The notes under the pieces: generated by a model | Told to the model about the DNA's origin: nothing | What the model saw: the letters and a program-made list of their open reading frames with translations, nothing else | Database searches by the model: none | Position numbers and translations under genes: made by a program | NCBI RefSeq assembly: GCF_901709675.1 | Contig: NC_051094.1 | Location: forward strand, 5,607,001 to 5,671,000 | From: Syngnathus acus | Taxonomy: Eukaryota > Chordata > Actinopteri > Syngnathiformes > Syngnathidae | DNA: 64,000 nucleotides | Reading direction: 5' to 3' | Part shown: one piece after another, positions 1-10,384 of the stretch | How positions within the stretch are numbered: position 1 is the stretch's first letter | Layout: each line of letters begins with the position of its first letter

Positions 1-51
1 GTGAACCATAGTGACACGGCAGGTCGTCACACATGTAACTATTTCTCTCAG

Positions 52-3000
52 GGATCGTGTACAACGTCCAGATTGTAACCGGAGACATCCGAGGAGCTGG
101 GACCAACTCCAAAATCCACGTCGTGATGCATGGCAGCAAAGGCTTGAAGAATAGCGGCAAGGTTCCGTCCATTACTCTCTTGCTTGCTTGGTTTTGGTGA
201 TGCGTCATCACTACTGGATGTGGATTCTGTTTAAAAAAAAAAAAAAAAAAAAAAAAAGCCGAACCGAGAGATCATTTTACCGTTCAGGTGTTTTTGGAAG
301 GAGGCAAATTTGAGCGTGGTCTTACCGACATCTTCAACGTGGAGATCGCCGCGCTTCTCAGCCCGCTCAGCAGGGTCACCATCGGACATGACAACGACGG
401 GGTCAGTGCCGGCTGGTACTGTGACAAGGTAAAAAACATCCAAAGACAAAAAAAATAAAGTGTGAGCTCCTTTTTTTAAAGGCCTGATGTTGCTTGTTTT
501 GCAGGTGGTGGTTTACTGTCCATTCACGGGCATCGAGCAGACCTTCCCGTGCTCTAAATGGCTGGACGAGAAGGAAGGAGACGGACTGATTGAACGAGAA
601 CTCTACGAGATGGTCTCACTCAGGCAGAGACGGCAAAAAAGTTGGTTCAATCTTTCGTCCTAAAACAAAAATAGGGTCCCGTTTGCTTCCGGCCTTCAGT
701 TCGTGGCAACAGATGAATTCAAAACAAACAACGCTCAGTGATGCGGTTGTCCTCTAGAGCATCCCTGGTCCTTGTGGGTCTGGACGTCCGACCTGGCCAA
801 TGCCGGAAGCGACGCAGATATTTATTTCCAGGCGTACGGAGACAAGGGCAAGTCGGATGAGATCAGACTAGACAACAAAACCGATAATTTTGAGAGAGGA
901 CAAGTGGACAAGTTTGTGGTAAGTCCATTCGATGAAACGCTCACAAAGTGCTGCAAGGCTCATTGGCTTGATCGCAGCTTCTCTGCTACAGGTGGAGCTG
1001 CCTGATTTGGGAATTTTGACCAAACTGCGTATCTGGCATCAGAAGAGAAATCCTTTTGCGGGATGGCATCTAAGTAAGGTGAGGCGTAGCTAAGAAATCT
1101 AACAATCAAAAAATAGTCATAGCTTCTCATTTACTTGTGCATAGATGACTCTCAAGGAGTTTTTGCTTCCCGTGAACACATTTGCATCCATTTGTTGTTT
1201 TTAGGCAACGCTAATGAAAACACTAACAAAGGATAAATATAATTTTCCTTGTGAGCGTTGGCTGGACACGAATGAAGACGATAACGAGGTGGTGAGAGAG
1301 CTTCCTGCCATGGGCCGGCAAATTGCTGACCCACTGCCTTGTATGTATTTTTTTTTAAATGTACTTCCTGGACCTGAATTTGACATCTGGTAAGAGACTG
1401 ACTGGATACGGTGTTTTGCAGTGATAAAGTACAGAGTGACCGTTTGCACTGGGACCATCGGCGGCAGTGGTACGGACGCGTCGGTTTTTCTCAATCTCAT
1501 CGGCGAGCACGGCGACACGGGAGATCGAGCGCTGGTCAACTGCAAAAATAACATCAACAAGTTTGAGAAAGGGAATGTGAGTGAATGCGGCGGCTACCAC
1601 CAAGACTCCGAGTCATCATCACCGGCGGAATTATGAATGAACCAGGGTGTTGATAGCACTGTTGTGCTGTGCCGTCCTCAGCCGGACGAGTTCGTCATCG
1701 AGGCCGTCGCCATCGGTCAAATTCGCAGGGTGAGGATCGGGCACGACGGCAAAGGCGGAGGCTGCGGCTGGTTTCTAGAGAAAGTCGTGGTGAGAGAGGA
1801 AGGACAAGCTGAGGCGCACGCCATCGAGTTCCCCTGCAAGAGGTGAGAGGTTGACATCAGTATTGCTGTTACAAAACCCTTTCACGCATACCTTGTGCAG
1901 ATGGCTGGATCGCAATGAAGACGATGGACAGATCGTTCGAGAGTTAGTCCCGTTATCGGACGGCCAGCGTCTTTACAGTAAGAAAGGCAACTTTTGACTT
2001 ACATGAGGAGTCTGTGCTTCTTGACACCGTGCTCGCTCCAGATGTTGGCTATCACGTCGCGGTGAAGACTGGCAAGATTCCTGGAGGCAGCTCGGACTCC
2101 ACGGTCTATGTCAAACTCTACGGGGACAAAGGTGACACCGGTAAAATGATGCTGGTGGTCTCTGACAACAACCTGAGTAACTACTTTGAGACGGGTCGCA
2201 TTGACGTCTTCACCGTAGAGACTTCAGATATTGGACAGGTGAGACATGTTCTCGTATGGAATGCCACAATCCCCATCTTGGTTTGATCTTTCACTCCAGA
2301 TCAACCGCCTGATGATAGGCCATAACAATGAAGGCATGCGGGCTGGCTGGTTTCTGGACAGCGTTCAGATCTTGGTCCCCGTGAATGGAAAGCACTACAT
2401 GTTCCCATGCCATCGCTGGCTCTCCAAGGGGGAAGCCGACGGGAAGACGGAGGTGGAGATTTACCCCAGCGAGATCCTGGACACGCAACAACGTATGAAA
2501 CACATTTACATTGATGCGGGAGTCGGCCATTTTGTTTTGTTATATTTGTTGGTTTCTTATTAGGCGGTTATCGTAGAAAAACACCAAAATGAATAAAATA
2601 CTGGAATGTTAATGCATTGCCATAATTAGATGACAAAGAAACAGTTGTTGAGACTGGTTGAACTTAGACACAATTAAAATGCGTCATTCTTTCTTTCCAG
2701 TGATCAACTATGAAGTAACATTAGTGACCGGGGATGAGATGTTTGCCGGCACCAACGCCAAAGTGTTTATTCAGATTTACGGCAGCAAAGGGAAGACAGA
2801 GGTCATCGGGCTTGACAGCCGGTCCAACGATTTTGAGAGGCGCTCCACAGACATATTCAAGGTGACCTTTGTCACCTCTGCTTAAAAGTGTGAAAAAAAA
2901 AGAATAACCAGAATCAATGCTGCTTCTCAAGATCGAGGCCAAAGACGTGGGCAAAGTGTTCAAGATCCGCATCGGCCACGACGGCTCGGGTGTCGGATCT

Positions 3001-6000
3001 GGCTGGTTGCTGGACACGGTGGAGGTCAAGCACCTCGCAATGGTTATGATGCCCAAGGAGAAAAAGAAGGAGGATAAGAAAAAGAAGAAAAAGAAGAAGG
3101 ATGAGGATGAGGAAGGGGCGGAGGAAATGCAGGAGGTGGTGGTAACGTATCGTTTCCCCTGCTCGCGTTGGTTGGCCCGCTCAGAAGAGGATGGTGAGCT
3201 GCAGGTGGAGCTGCTGCCTGACGGAGCTGAAGAACTAGAAGGTAAAACACTGCAAACCAGGGATGTCAAACTCATTTTTTTCGCGGGCCGCAATGTAGTC
3301 ATAGCTTCTCTCGGCTACAAAACAAACTGACAACTCGTTTTCAAATCAGACGAGTAAAAACGGGTCAAATATTTAAAATTAAATATATTATTAAAAGTGA
3401 GGACAATTTGCAATTCTAGTAATGACACACGGATTTGATGCACAATTTGTCTTCGCGGGCCTCATAAAATGATGTGGCGGGCCGTATCTGACCCCCTGGC
3501 CTTGAGTTTGACACCTGTGCCTTAAGCCGTTTACATTGACAAGGTAACACATACAGACTTAAATCGTAATGACTTAACTATACATAAGTTTACGTCACGA
3601 ATGATTTCGCTTTCGTACTGACATTTCAGACCTTTACAGTCACATATTGCTGTATAGAAAGAACGCCTGTCTTGTTTTGACACTGTTTACTGCCAACAGT
3701 GTAGGCCAGAAGGTTAATTAGGGGTTAGTAATTCATCCCCTCCATTGTCTGGTAGTTAACACCTACGAAGTGTGCGTCTTCACGGGTGGCGTGCTGGGAG
3801 CCGGGAGCGACGCCGACGTCTTCATTAATATTTACGGCGAGAACGGAGACACCGGAGAGCGTTATCTCAACAACTCCGACAACATCAACAAATTCGAACG
3901 AGGCGAGGTACGCCGTCTCATCTTTCTCAGAATGTTGTCTGTGCTGCAAATTAAGCAGCGTTTTATCTCCAACAAGACCGACATTCTCCTAAAATAAGCA
4001 AGCCAGCCGTGACTGAGAGAAGCTGAGGCGCATCTACTGTGTCGCTGAACCTGTCCTGCTTTTACTCATTACTTGAATCCTTCGCATGAATTATTCATCC
4101 CGCCATCACCCTTGTTCCAGGAACATAAATGCTCCCACCCAATTACAGCGAGTTTCTTTCTTATCCATCACAGGCGAGATTAGCATATAAAGAACTTTTG
4201 TATGGAAAGTAAATATTCCAGCCACTATAATTATGTTGCAGGAGGACGTGTTTATCGTGACAGCGATTGATTTGGGTCCTCTGAAGAAGCTTCGGATCCG
4301 TCATGACAACACGCGGTCGTATTCATCGTGGTATCTGGATCGTGTGGAGATAGTGGACACAAAGGATGATGTTACGTGGGTGGAATTCACCCGAACTTTA
4401 TTTACTCGTTTAGGCTTTTTAAAATTTGCGGCCTTTTGTGGCTTTTCAGGTACTACTTCCCGTGTAATCGCTGGCTCGCCGTGGATGAGGATGACGGGCA
4501 GATCGCGAGAGAGCTGGTTCCTGTGGACGAGGCCTTCATGAAGAAGGATGAGGATGAGGAGGGAGGCGGCGCTACTCTGGGGCTCGAGCAGAAAGGTAAC
4601 TCATTTCTAATGCTGCCTCAGTTGATGCAGGAGAGAAAGATAAAAGAGGACACTGCCTCTTTGTCAAACCCATTGTCACCCTCTTAAAATAGTGGCCAGT
4701 CATATTCTGACAACAATTATTTGTTTTGCCATAAACATCTCTTCACTGCTAAAATCGGTTTCACAAATCCTTGATTTGAGCTTTCATTTTTCTTTCAGCT
4801 ATGTCGACTACATACACAATAAAAATAAAAACTGGAGAAAAGAAGTACTCGGGAACCGACGCTAATGTCTTTGTCTCATTATTTGGAGAGAATGATGACA
4901 CGGGTGAGCAAAATCGTCAAGGTTCCAGGGTGTTGTTTTCAACTCCCCGAGATTGAGATTTGTCTTATCGACAGGTATCATCAACCTGAAGGCCTGTAAG
5001 AACTACAAGAACAAGTTCGAGCAGGGCGCCATCAACGAGTTCATTGTGGAGGCTGTGGACTTGGGCGAGTTGGAAAAGCTTCGTATTGGTCATGACAACT
5101 CAGGTGCGGGAAAACAAAAGCCATCTGTGATGATGACCAATGCGGATAGAATTTGAGATTTTTTTTTTTTACTCTTTACAGGAGGTTCACCCGGTTGGTT
5201 CTTAGACTGGGTGGAGATTGACGCCCCCTCCCAGGGTCTGAGGCTGCGCTTCCCGTGCGGTCGCTGGTTGGACAGAGGAGAGGACGACGGCGCCATAGTG
5301 AGGGATCTTTATCCAGCCGAGTTACAGACTGAGCTGTACGCACCGTGTGAGTGTTGTTTAGGGCCTTATATGTGGTGACAAAGATCTTGAAATGTATGCG
5401 CTCTTTTCTGGGGAGCCAGTACCTAATGTACCTAATGTATTGGCCAGTGAGCAATCATGCCTCCACAACAAACCCTTTGTCCGTTGTCTTTTGACCTGTC
5501 AGTTGTGCCCTACGAGCTGAAGATCTACACCAGCGACGTGTTCGGCGCGGGGACAGATGCGGATGTGTTCATCGTTTTGTATGGCCAGAAAGGAGTTTGC
5601 ACTCTGCAGAAGCATCTATGCGTCAACAAGAGGGAGAGGCGGCTGTACTTTGAGAGGGGAGCTGAGGACATGTTCATAGTGGAGGTAGCTTCAATTTAAA
5701 TTAAGGGTCACTTGAATCAAAAGCTTTTTTAGTCTCGCAAAACTTGACATTCAAACGGGTGTGTAGACTTTTTAAACCTACTCTATGTACTCTGTGCTAG
5801 TTAGAAGACGTCGGCGACATCATCGAAAAGATCCGAGTCGGTCACGACAACAGGGGCTCCAATCCTGGGTGGCACCTCGACAGAGTTGAGATCAGACGCC
5901 TGCTGAGGAAAGGAAAGGTAGCACAAAACAAAACTGTCCATAAACGCACTCTTAAATCGAATGACACACTTTGGGCCATATTTACTCGGCAGGGTTCGGA

Positions 6001-9000
6001 GACGACCATTTTCCCGTGTGAGCGCTGGTTGGCCAAATCCGAGGATGACGGGGAGACGGTGAGAGAGCTGGTCCCGTCGGACATCATTACAGAGAAACTG
6101 CTCAAGGGGGGCACGCTGAAGCGCACCGAAACCGAGGTGGAGGATGCTTTGGAAAGTGAGCTTTAAATATTTATTGCCCGATGACTGCTGGGATAACCTC
6201 CAGCATGCCCGCGAACCCCGTGGGGACAAGCGGTATAGAAAATAGATTCTACAGTAGTGTAGAACAAAAATCTTTTTCTTTCTGTTCACTGCCCCCTGCC
6301 AGCTCACCAGTACCAGGTGTCCGTGCGCACTGGTGACATGTACAAAGCAGGAACGGATGCCAACGTCTTCCTCACCATCTATGGAGACCTCGGGGACACG
6401 GGAGAGCGCAAATTGTCCAGATCTGACAACAACAGGAACAAGTTTGAGAGAGGAGAGGTATTAGAGTGTGATACTGCAAGGGAGGGAGGGGGGGAGAGAG
6501 GGGGAGTTGACGTCACCTTTTAATGCTGGCTGGTTTCTAGGTGGATAAATTCACCATTGAAGCGGTCGACCTTGGCCAAGTCTTTAAGATTCGGATTCGT
6601 CATGACAACTCCATGATGGGGGCTGACTGGTATCTGGATCAGGTGGAGGTGCTGGATGTGGACACGGAGGAGGTTTACATGTTCTTGTGTGAGCGCTGGC
6701 TGTCAAAGAAGAAGGAGGACAAACGCTTGGAGAGGACCTTCTTTGTTAAGGTTCACTAAATATGACGAGGCAAAACAACACACAAACAATCAATACCCAT
6801 GTTTCCATTTCAGGGTTATGAAGGTGAAAGAAACACTGATCCAAATTCCAAGAAGATGGCTCATGCTAAAATGGGACTGGATCGCAATGCAAATAAAAAG
6901 AAGAAGAAGAAAATGGCAGTGGTGGAAGAAGGGCCAAGTAAGGATGAAAATTAAATCACTCCATTGTAGCATTTTTACACAACGTTTTTCTTGTGCGGCT
7001 TTCCAGTCATCCCTTATCACTTCACTCTGTCCACCGGGCTGGAGCGAGATGCCAGCACCACCGCCAGGGTCTACGTCATCATCATCGGCCCAGGAGACCT
7101 GGAGACGGATCGGCTGTGGCTGGATCTGCCAGATGGGAAGAAATCCTTCGCAGCTGGCAGCATGGAGCATTTTGTGTGCTATGGAACCGACGTGGGAGAG
7201 ATCAAGAGGGTGGAAGTGAGAAGACGGGACTTTGGTCTCCTCTTGTATTTCAAACACACAGCAGCAGCACCTTGATAGATATGAACATCCAAAATGAATT
7301 TGGCTTTCCCTTCTTTAGCTCGGCCACAACGGCGCCACGCCGGAGAGCTGCTGGTTGGTGGACGAGCTGGCGATCGGCGTGCCCACCAAAGGCATCAAGT
7401 ACAGCTTCTTATGCAAGTGCTGGCTGGCCAAAGACAGGGGGGACGGTCTCACCGTCCGACTGTTCAACGTGCTGGACGCCGGCACCATCAGCATCAACCG
7501 CAAAGTGAGTGGCGGCCGCTACGACAGCGTGTCTCCATAAGTGGAGAATCCATGATGAGGAAAATCCACCTGTTTGTGTAGGTGATTTATTCCACCACGG
7601 TTGTCACGGGCGACACGCAGTACGCCGGCACGGACACCAACATTTTCCTGACTGTGTTTGGAGCCAATGGGAGCACAGAGGAAATTCTCCTGCCCAAGAA
7701 TGAGGACAGGTCAGTGTCGTGGTAAAATTGCGCTAATGATAAAGATAACGAAGTCCCATGTTTTCATCGATATCAAAACTTGTCACAGAATATGTCTCCT
7801 TTGAAATAATGTCGCGCAGGTTTGAGAGAGGCCAAGAGGACACATTCACCCTGGAAGTCGACGACATTGCTCCTCTCAAGAAGATACGAGTGAGGATTGA
7901 TGGCAGCGGCAGTCGTCCAGATTGGTTCCTCGACAGGGTAACTTCCGAATAAGGAAATGATAGCCCAAACACATCGTTAGTCCCCTACGGTTTGCAGGGA
8001 AATTATTTTTTCAAATCCAGATCCTGTTGCGGAACCTGACCACCGAGGAGGTGTACACGTTCACCTATGAGAACTGGCTGTCAAAGAGCAAAGGTCCCAG
8101 AAGGACTCGAGTGTGCGAGCTGGCGGCTGTGGTGGATGAGGAGGAGATGGTGGAGAAAACCACTTATGTCATCCAAGTCCAGACCAGTGATGTCACAGGT
8201 GAGATGACTTTATCAAAGATGTCAAATCAATTGAACTATAAATAGTCACCACTCTACTCAGGCGCTGGCACGGACGCCAACGTGTGCCTGATTGTGTTTG
8301 GGGAGTTTGGCGACGCGGGGACGCTACCGCTGAAGGAGAGCGCCAACAGGAATAAGTTTGAGCGCAAAATGAGAGACGTGTTCCGCTTCCCCGACATGCT
8401 CAGTCTGGGCGAGCTTTCCAAAGTGCGAGTGTGGCACGACAACAAAGGTAACGATGGGTAATATCTCATCGGATTGCGCAGATGAGCAAATCTTTTTTTG
8501 GGTAAAAGGTGTGGCACCCGCCTGGCACCTGGACTATATCGACATTAAAGATGAGAGTATGGATCAAACGTTCAGGTTCCCGTGTGACCGCTGGTTGGCT
8601 AAAAACGAAGACGACGGCCAGATCATCAGGGAGCTGGCGTGTGCCAGCAATGACGCCTTGGACCTCAGCGACAAAACAAGTCAGTGACTTGGGATGACAG
8701 GAAGAAAACATCCATGTGATGGTGTGTATTTGCTTTCAAACAGAATATGAAATTGCCATAACCACCGCAAACACCGAGGACGCGTCCACCAATGAAAACG
8801 TTTGGATTGTTCTGGAAGGAAGGAAAGCCCGCTCCAAGGAATTTGTTCTGGAGAATAGAAAACACAAATTCACACGGTTGGTCTTTCAGCGCAAACGAAT
8901 CAGCCAGCATTCACTCCGACGTATCTATTTAATTTTTTTGGTCTTACTTGACAGCGGTGCCACCGACACCTTTGAGTTCTCGTCCAAGCACGTGGGCGAG

Positions 9001-9731
9001 ATCGCCGGCATCTGCATCGGACACATCACCAAAGACGGAAAGAAGGTGAAGAGTGAATCCTCCTGGCACGTGGCAGAGGTGGTGGTGACCGAAAAAGAGC
9101 TGGGAAACAAGTGAGTGACATCAGACGCACCACAATAATACACAAATTCGGCTTGCATTGGATCTCATTAGATCCCGGAGGTGTAGTACCTAATGAGGCG
9201 TCCAGTGCTAGAGGCACCAGCAGGCTTATTGTAGAAGTGGCATCCCTCAGGTATTTCTTCCAATGTGACGCCCGAGTACCCCTGGCATCCAAAAAGGATC
9301 AGTTCCAGAACTTCGAGTGCTACAAGTCAGTGGAGAGCTTTGCCAGCAAAGTACGCAAGTTGGTGCCCGTCAAGTACAAGATCATCGTCATCACCGGCGA
9401 CATCAAGGACGCCGGCACGGACGCCAACGTCCACATCACCATCTACGGCGTCAACGGCGACTCGGGCCGACGTCACCTGCGCAAGAAGTTCCATAATCTG
9501 TTTGAGCGAGGCCGCACGGATCGCTTTGTGATAGAGATGCTGGATCTGGGGGAGCTGCTCAGAGTCAAGGTAGAGCAAGATAACAGCGGCTCCAACCACG
9601 GATGGTTTTTGGAGTGCGTGGAGGTGACCAACATGGCCAACTCGGTCACTACCATCTTTCAGTGCGCCAAGTGGCTGGACAAGGGCAAGGCCGACGGCCG
9701 GATGGAGAGGATCCTCTACCCCAAGTACTAG
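52..9731 (+). CDS. loxhd1: Lipoxygenase homology domain-containing protein 1, 3' part (14 PLAT repeats)
   Basis: LOXHD1 is a stereociliary protein made almost only of PLAT (beta-sandwich) repeats and is needed for hair-cell mechanotransduction. I read 35 exons: 52-161, 288-428, 505-640, 758-918, 992-1078, 1205-1340, 1422-1576, 1682-1842, 1901-1977, 2042-2238, 2300-2492, 2701-2861, 2932-3241, 3756-3907, 4242-4375, 4450-4595, 4799-4903, 4975-5103, 5182-5346, 5503-5684, 5801-5917, 5993-6155, 6303-6457, 6541-6750, 6814-6937, 7007-7215, 7319-7504, 7582-7709, 7820-7937, 8021-8198, 8262-8447, 8509-8679, 8744-8876, 8955-9110, 9251-9731. All join in frame (about 1,917 codons). Each PLAT repeat shows a YxVxVxTGD-like strand, an AGTDANVF-like loop, FERG, a GHDN-like turn, GWFLDxVEV and FPCxRWL. 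Human LOXHD1 has 15 PLAT domains, so roughly one repeat and the N-terminus lie left of the window. Lys/Asp/Glu-rich inserts sit in repeat 5 (about 3055-3130) and before repeat 10 (6860-6937). The last codon is TAG at 9729. Confidence 0.95.
3258..3519. mobile_element. Non-autonomous hAT-like element in loxhd1 intron
   Basis: The left end starts CAGGGATGTCAAACTCA and the right end is TGAGTTTGACACCTGTG, so the ends form imperfect inverted repeats. CAGGGGTGTCAAACTCA termini are characteristic of hAT (Charlie-type) non-autonomous elements in vertebrates. The interior carries the usual GCGGGCC blocks near both ends. I see no coding capacity and no clear 8-bp target duplication, so this is an old copy. 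It accounts for about half of the longest loxhd1 intron in the window (3242-3755). Confidence 0.7.
5418..5451. repeat. Short remnant of the TTCATTAGGTACAC repeat family
   Basis: The intron holds GTACCTAATGTATTGGCCAG, the reverse complement of a CTGGCCA..TCATTAGGTAC terminus that occurs in three other places in this window (about 9155, 26592 and 38423). Only the terminal part remains. Family membership rests on these internal matches and on recall of a common fish repeat. Confidence 0.45.
6176..6247. repeat. Fish interspersed repeat tail (GACAAGCGGTATAGAAAAT)
   Basis: Intronic segment with CTGGGATAACCTCCAGCATG followed by GGGGACAAGCGGTATAGAAA. This matches the widespread fish repeat whose consensus runs GGATAGGCTCCAGC...GATAAGCGGTAGAAAATGGATGG. 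A second copy is at 45606-45680. Its junction with genomic TGGA units is a known seed for TGGA microsatellites. Confidence 0.6.
9155..9206. repeat. Remnant of the TTCATTAGGTACAC repeat family
   Basis: In the last loxhd1 intron the sequence GGAGGTGTAGTACCTAATGA, followed by GGCGTCC, is the reverse complement of the GGACACTTCATTAGGTACAC end seen at 38423. It includes a small TAG insertion. The preceding TCATTAGATCCC fits the same family. Short and diverged. Confidence 0.4.
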
Positions 9732-9732
9732 T

Positions 9733-9880
9733 ATGGTCCATAGAAAAAGTCTACACACCCTGTGTTCAAATGCCAGGTTTCCAAATCTTTTACAGTGGGG
9801 GAAGTATAACTAAAATGAGATAATGTTTTGCACAAGTGTGCACACCCTCTGGGGATGTGACTGTGTTCTGTTAACCTGTC
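9733..9880. repeat. Probable DNA-transposon-derived repeat fragment after the loxhd1 stop
   Basis: The segment begins AAAAGTCTACACACCCTGTG, continues CAAATGCCAGGTTTCC, and later has GCACAAGTGTGCACACCCTC and GGGGATGTGACTGTGTTC. I recall these blocks, in this order, from a repeat common in fish genomes. No open frame or intact ends are visible. It would lie within the loxhd1 3' UTR. Confidence 0.45.
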
Positions 9881-9890
9881 ACTTATTAAA

Positions 9891-9990
9891 ACTAGGGTTA
9901 GGGTTTCTAAGTAAGGTTTCAAACTAGGGTTAGGGTTTCAAAGTAGGGTTTCATACTATGGTTAGGGTTTCAAAGTGAGGGTTCGGGTTT
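9891..9990 (+). repeat. 32-bp tandem repeat with telomere-like TTAGGG units
   Basis: Three copies begin ACTAGGGTTAGGGTTTC at 9891, 9923 and (as ACTATGG) 9955, an exact 32-bp period. Each contains GGTTAGGG followed by TTTCAAAGTA-like spacer. It lies between the loxhd1 stop and its likely polyadenylation signal, so it is probably transcribed in the 3' UTR. Confidence 0.8.
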
Positions 9991-10094
9991 AAAATTTAAT
10001 AGTAAGTTTGTGCCAAGGGGACACCCATCTGATCAGTATGTTTCCTATTATTGACAGCAAATATCATAAATGTTTATCATTACACTTTCATGTA

Positions 10095-10100
10095 AATAAA
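10095..10100 (+). terminator. loxhd1: Likely loxhd1 polyadenylation signal
   Basis: AATAAA lies 364 bases past the loxhd1 stop and is followed by GTGTCACATTTTTTGC, a GU/U-rich stretch typical downstream of cleavage sites. Inferred from motif and position only. Confidence 0.5.
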
Positions 10101-10378
10101 GTGTCACATTTTTTGCAAATTAAATTCATATGCAAATGAGAGAGCGCAAAGATTTACTTCCACCAACTGTACAATGTTTTTTTTAAAAAAGCATTTAAAT
10201 ATTTTTTCAATATTTCTGATGTTTTATCAGACTCTGTATATTTATTAGCTTTAACATTTTTCATAAGTTTGACCGAGAATGTGTGTACAAATTGTTTCCT
10301 GCCATTTTGAGACTCTCATTCAGGGACCGTGAATGAAAGCATCAGAAAAGGTGCATTTGTCGTCAGCATTTTAAGCGT

Positions 10379-10384
10379 TTTATT
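10379..10384 (-). terminator. ark2c: Candidate distal ark2c polyadenylation signal
   Basis: AATAAA on the minus strand. It is the most distal candidate I saw downstream of the ark2c stop, and it is 279 bases from the convergent loxhd1 signal. Use of this site would give ark2c a 3' UTR of about 3.9 kb, consistent with the long 3' UTRs of this gene family. Confidence 0.35.

Noticed and set aside
233-257. poly(A) run at 233-257 as a retrocopy tail
   Set aside because: It lies inside a small loxhd1 intron with no flanking retrocopy or target duplication; a simple homopolymer.
2721-3302. 193-codon minus-strand frame in loxhd1
   Set aside because: Antisense shadow of the exons 2701-2861 and 2932-3241; Ser/Phe/Pro-rich because it opposes the Lys/Glu-rich insert.
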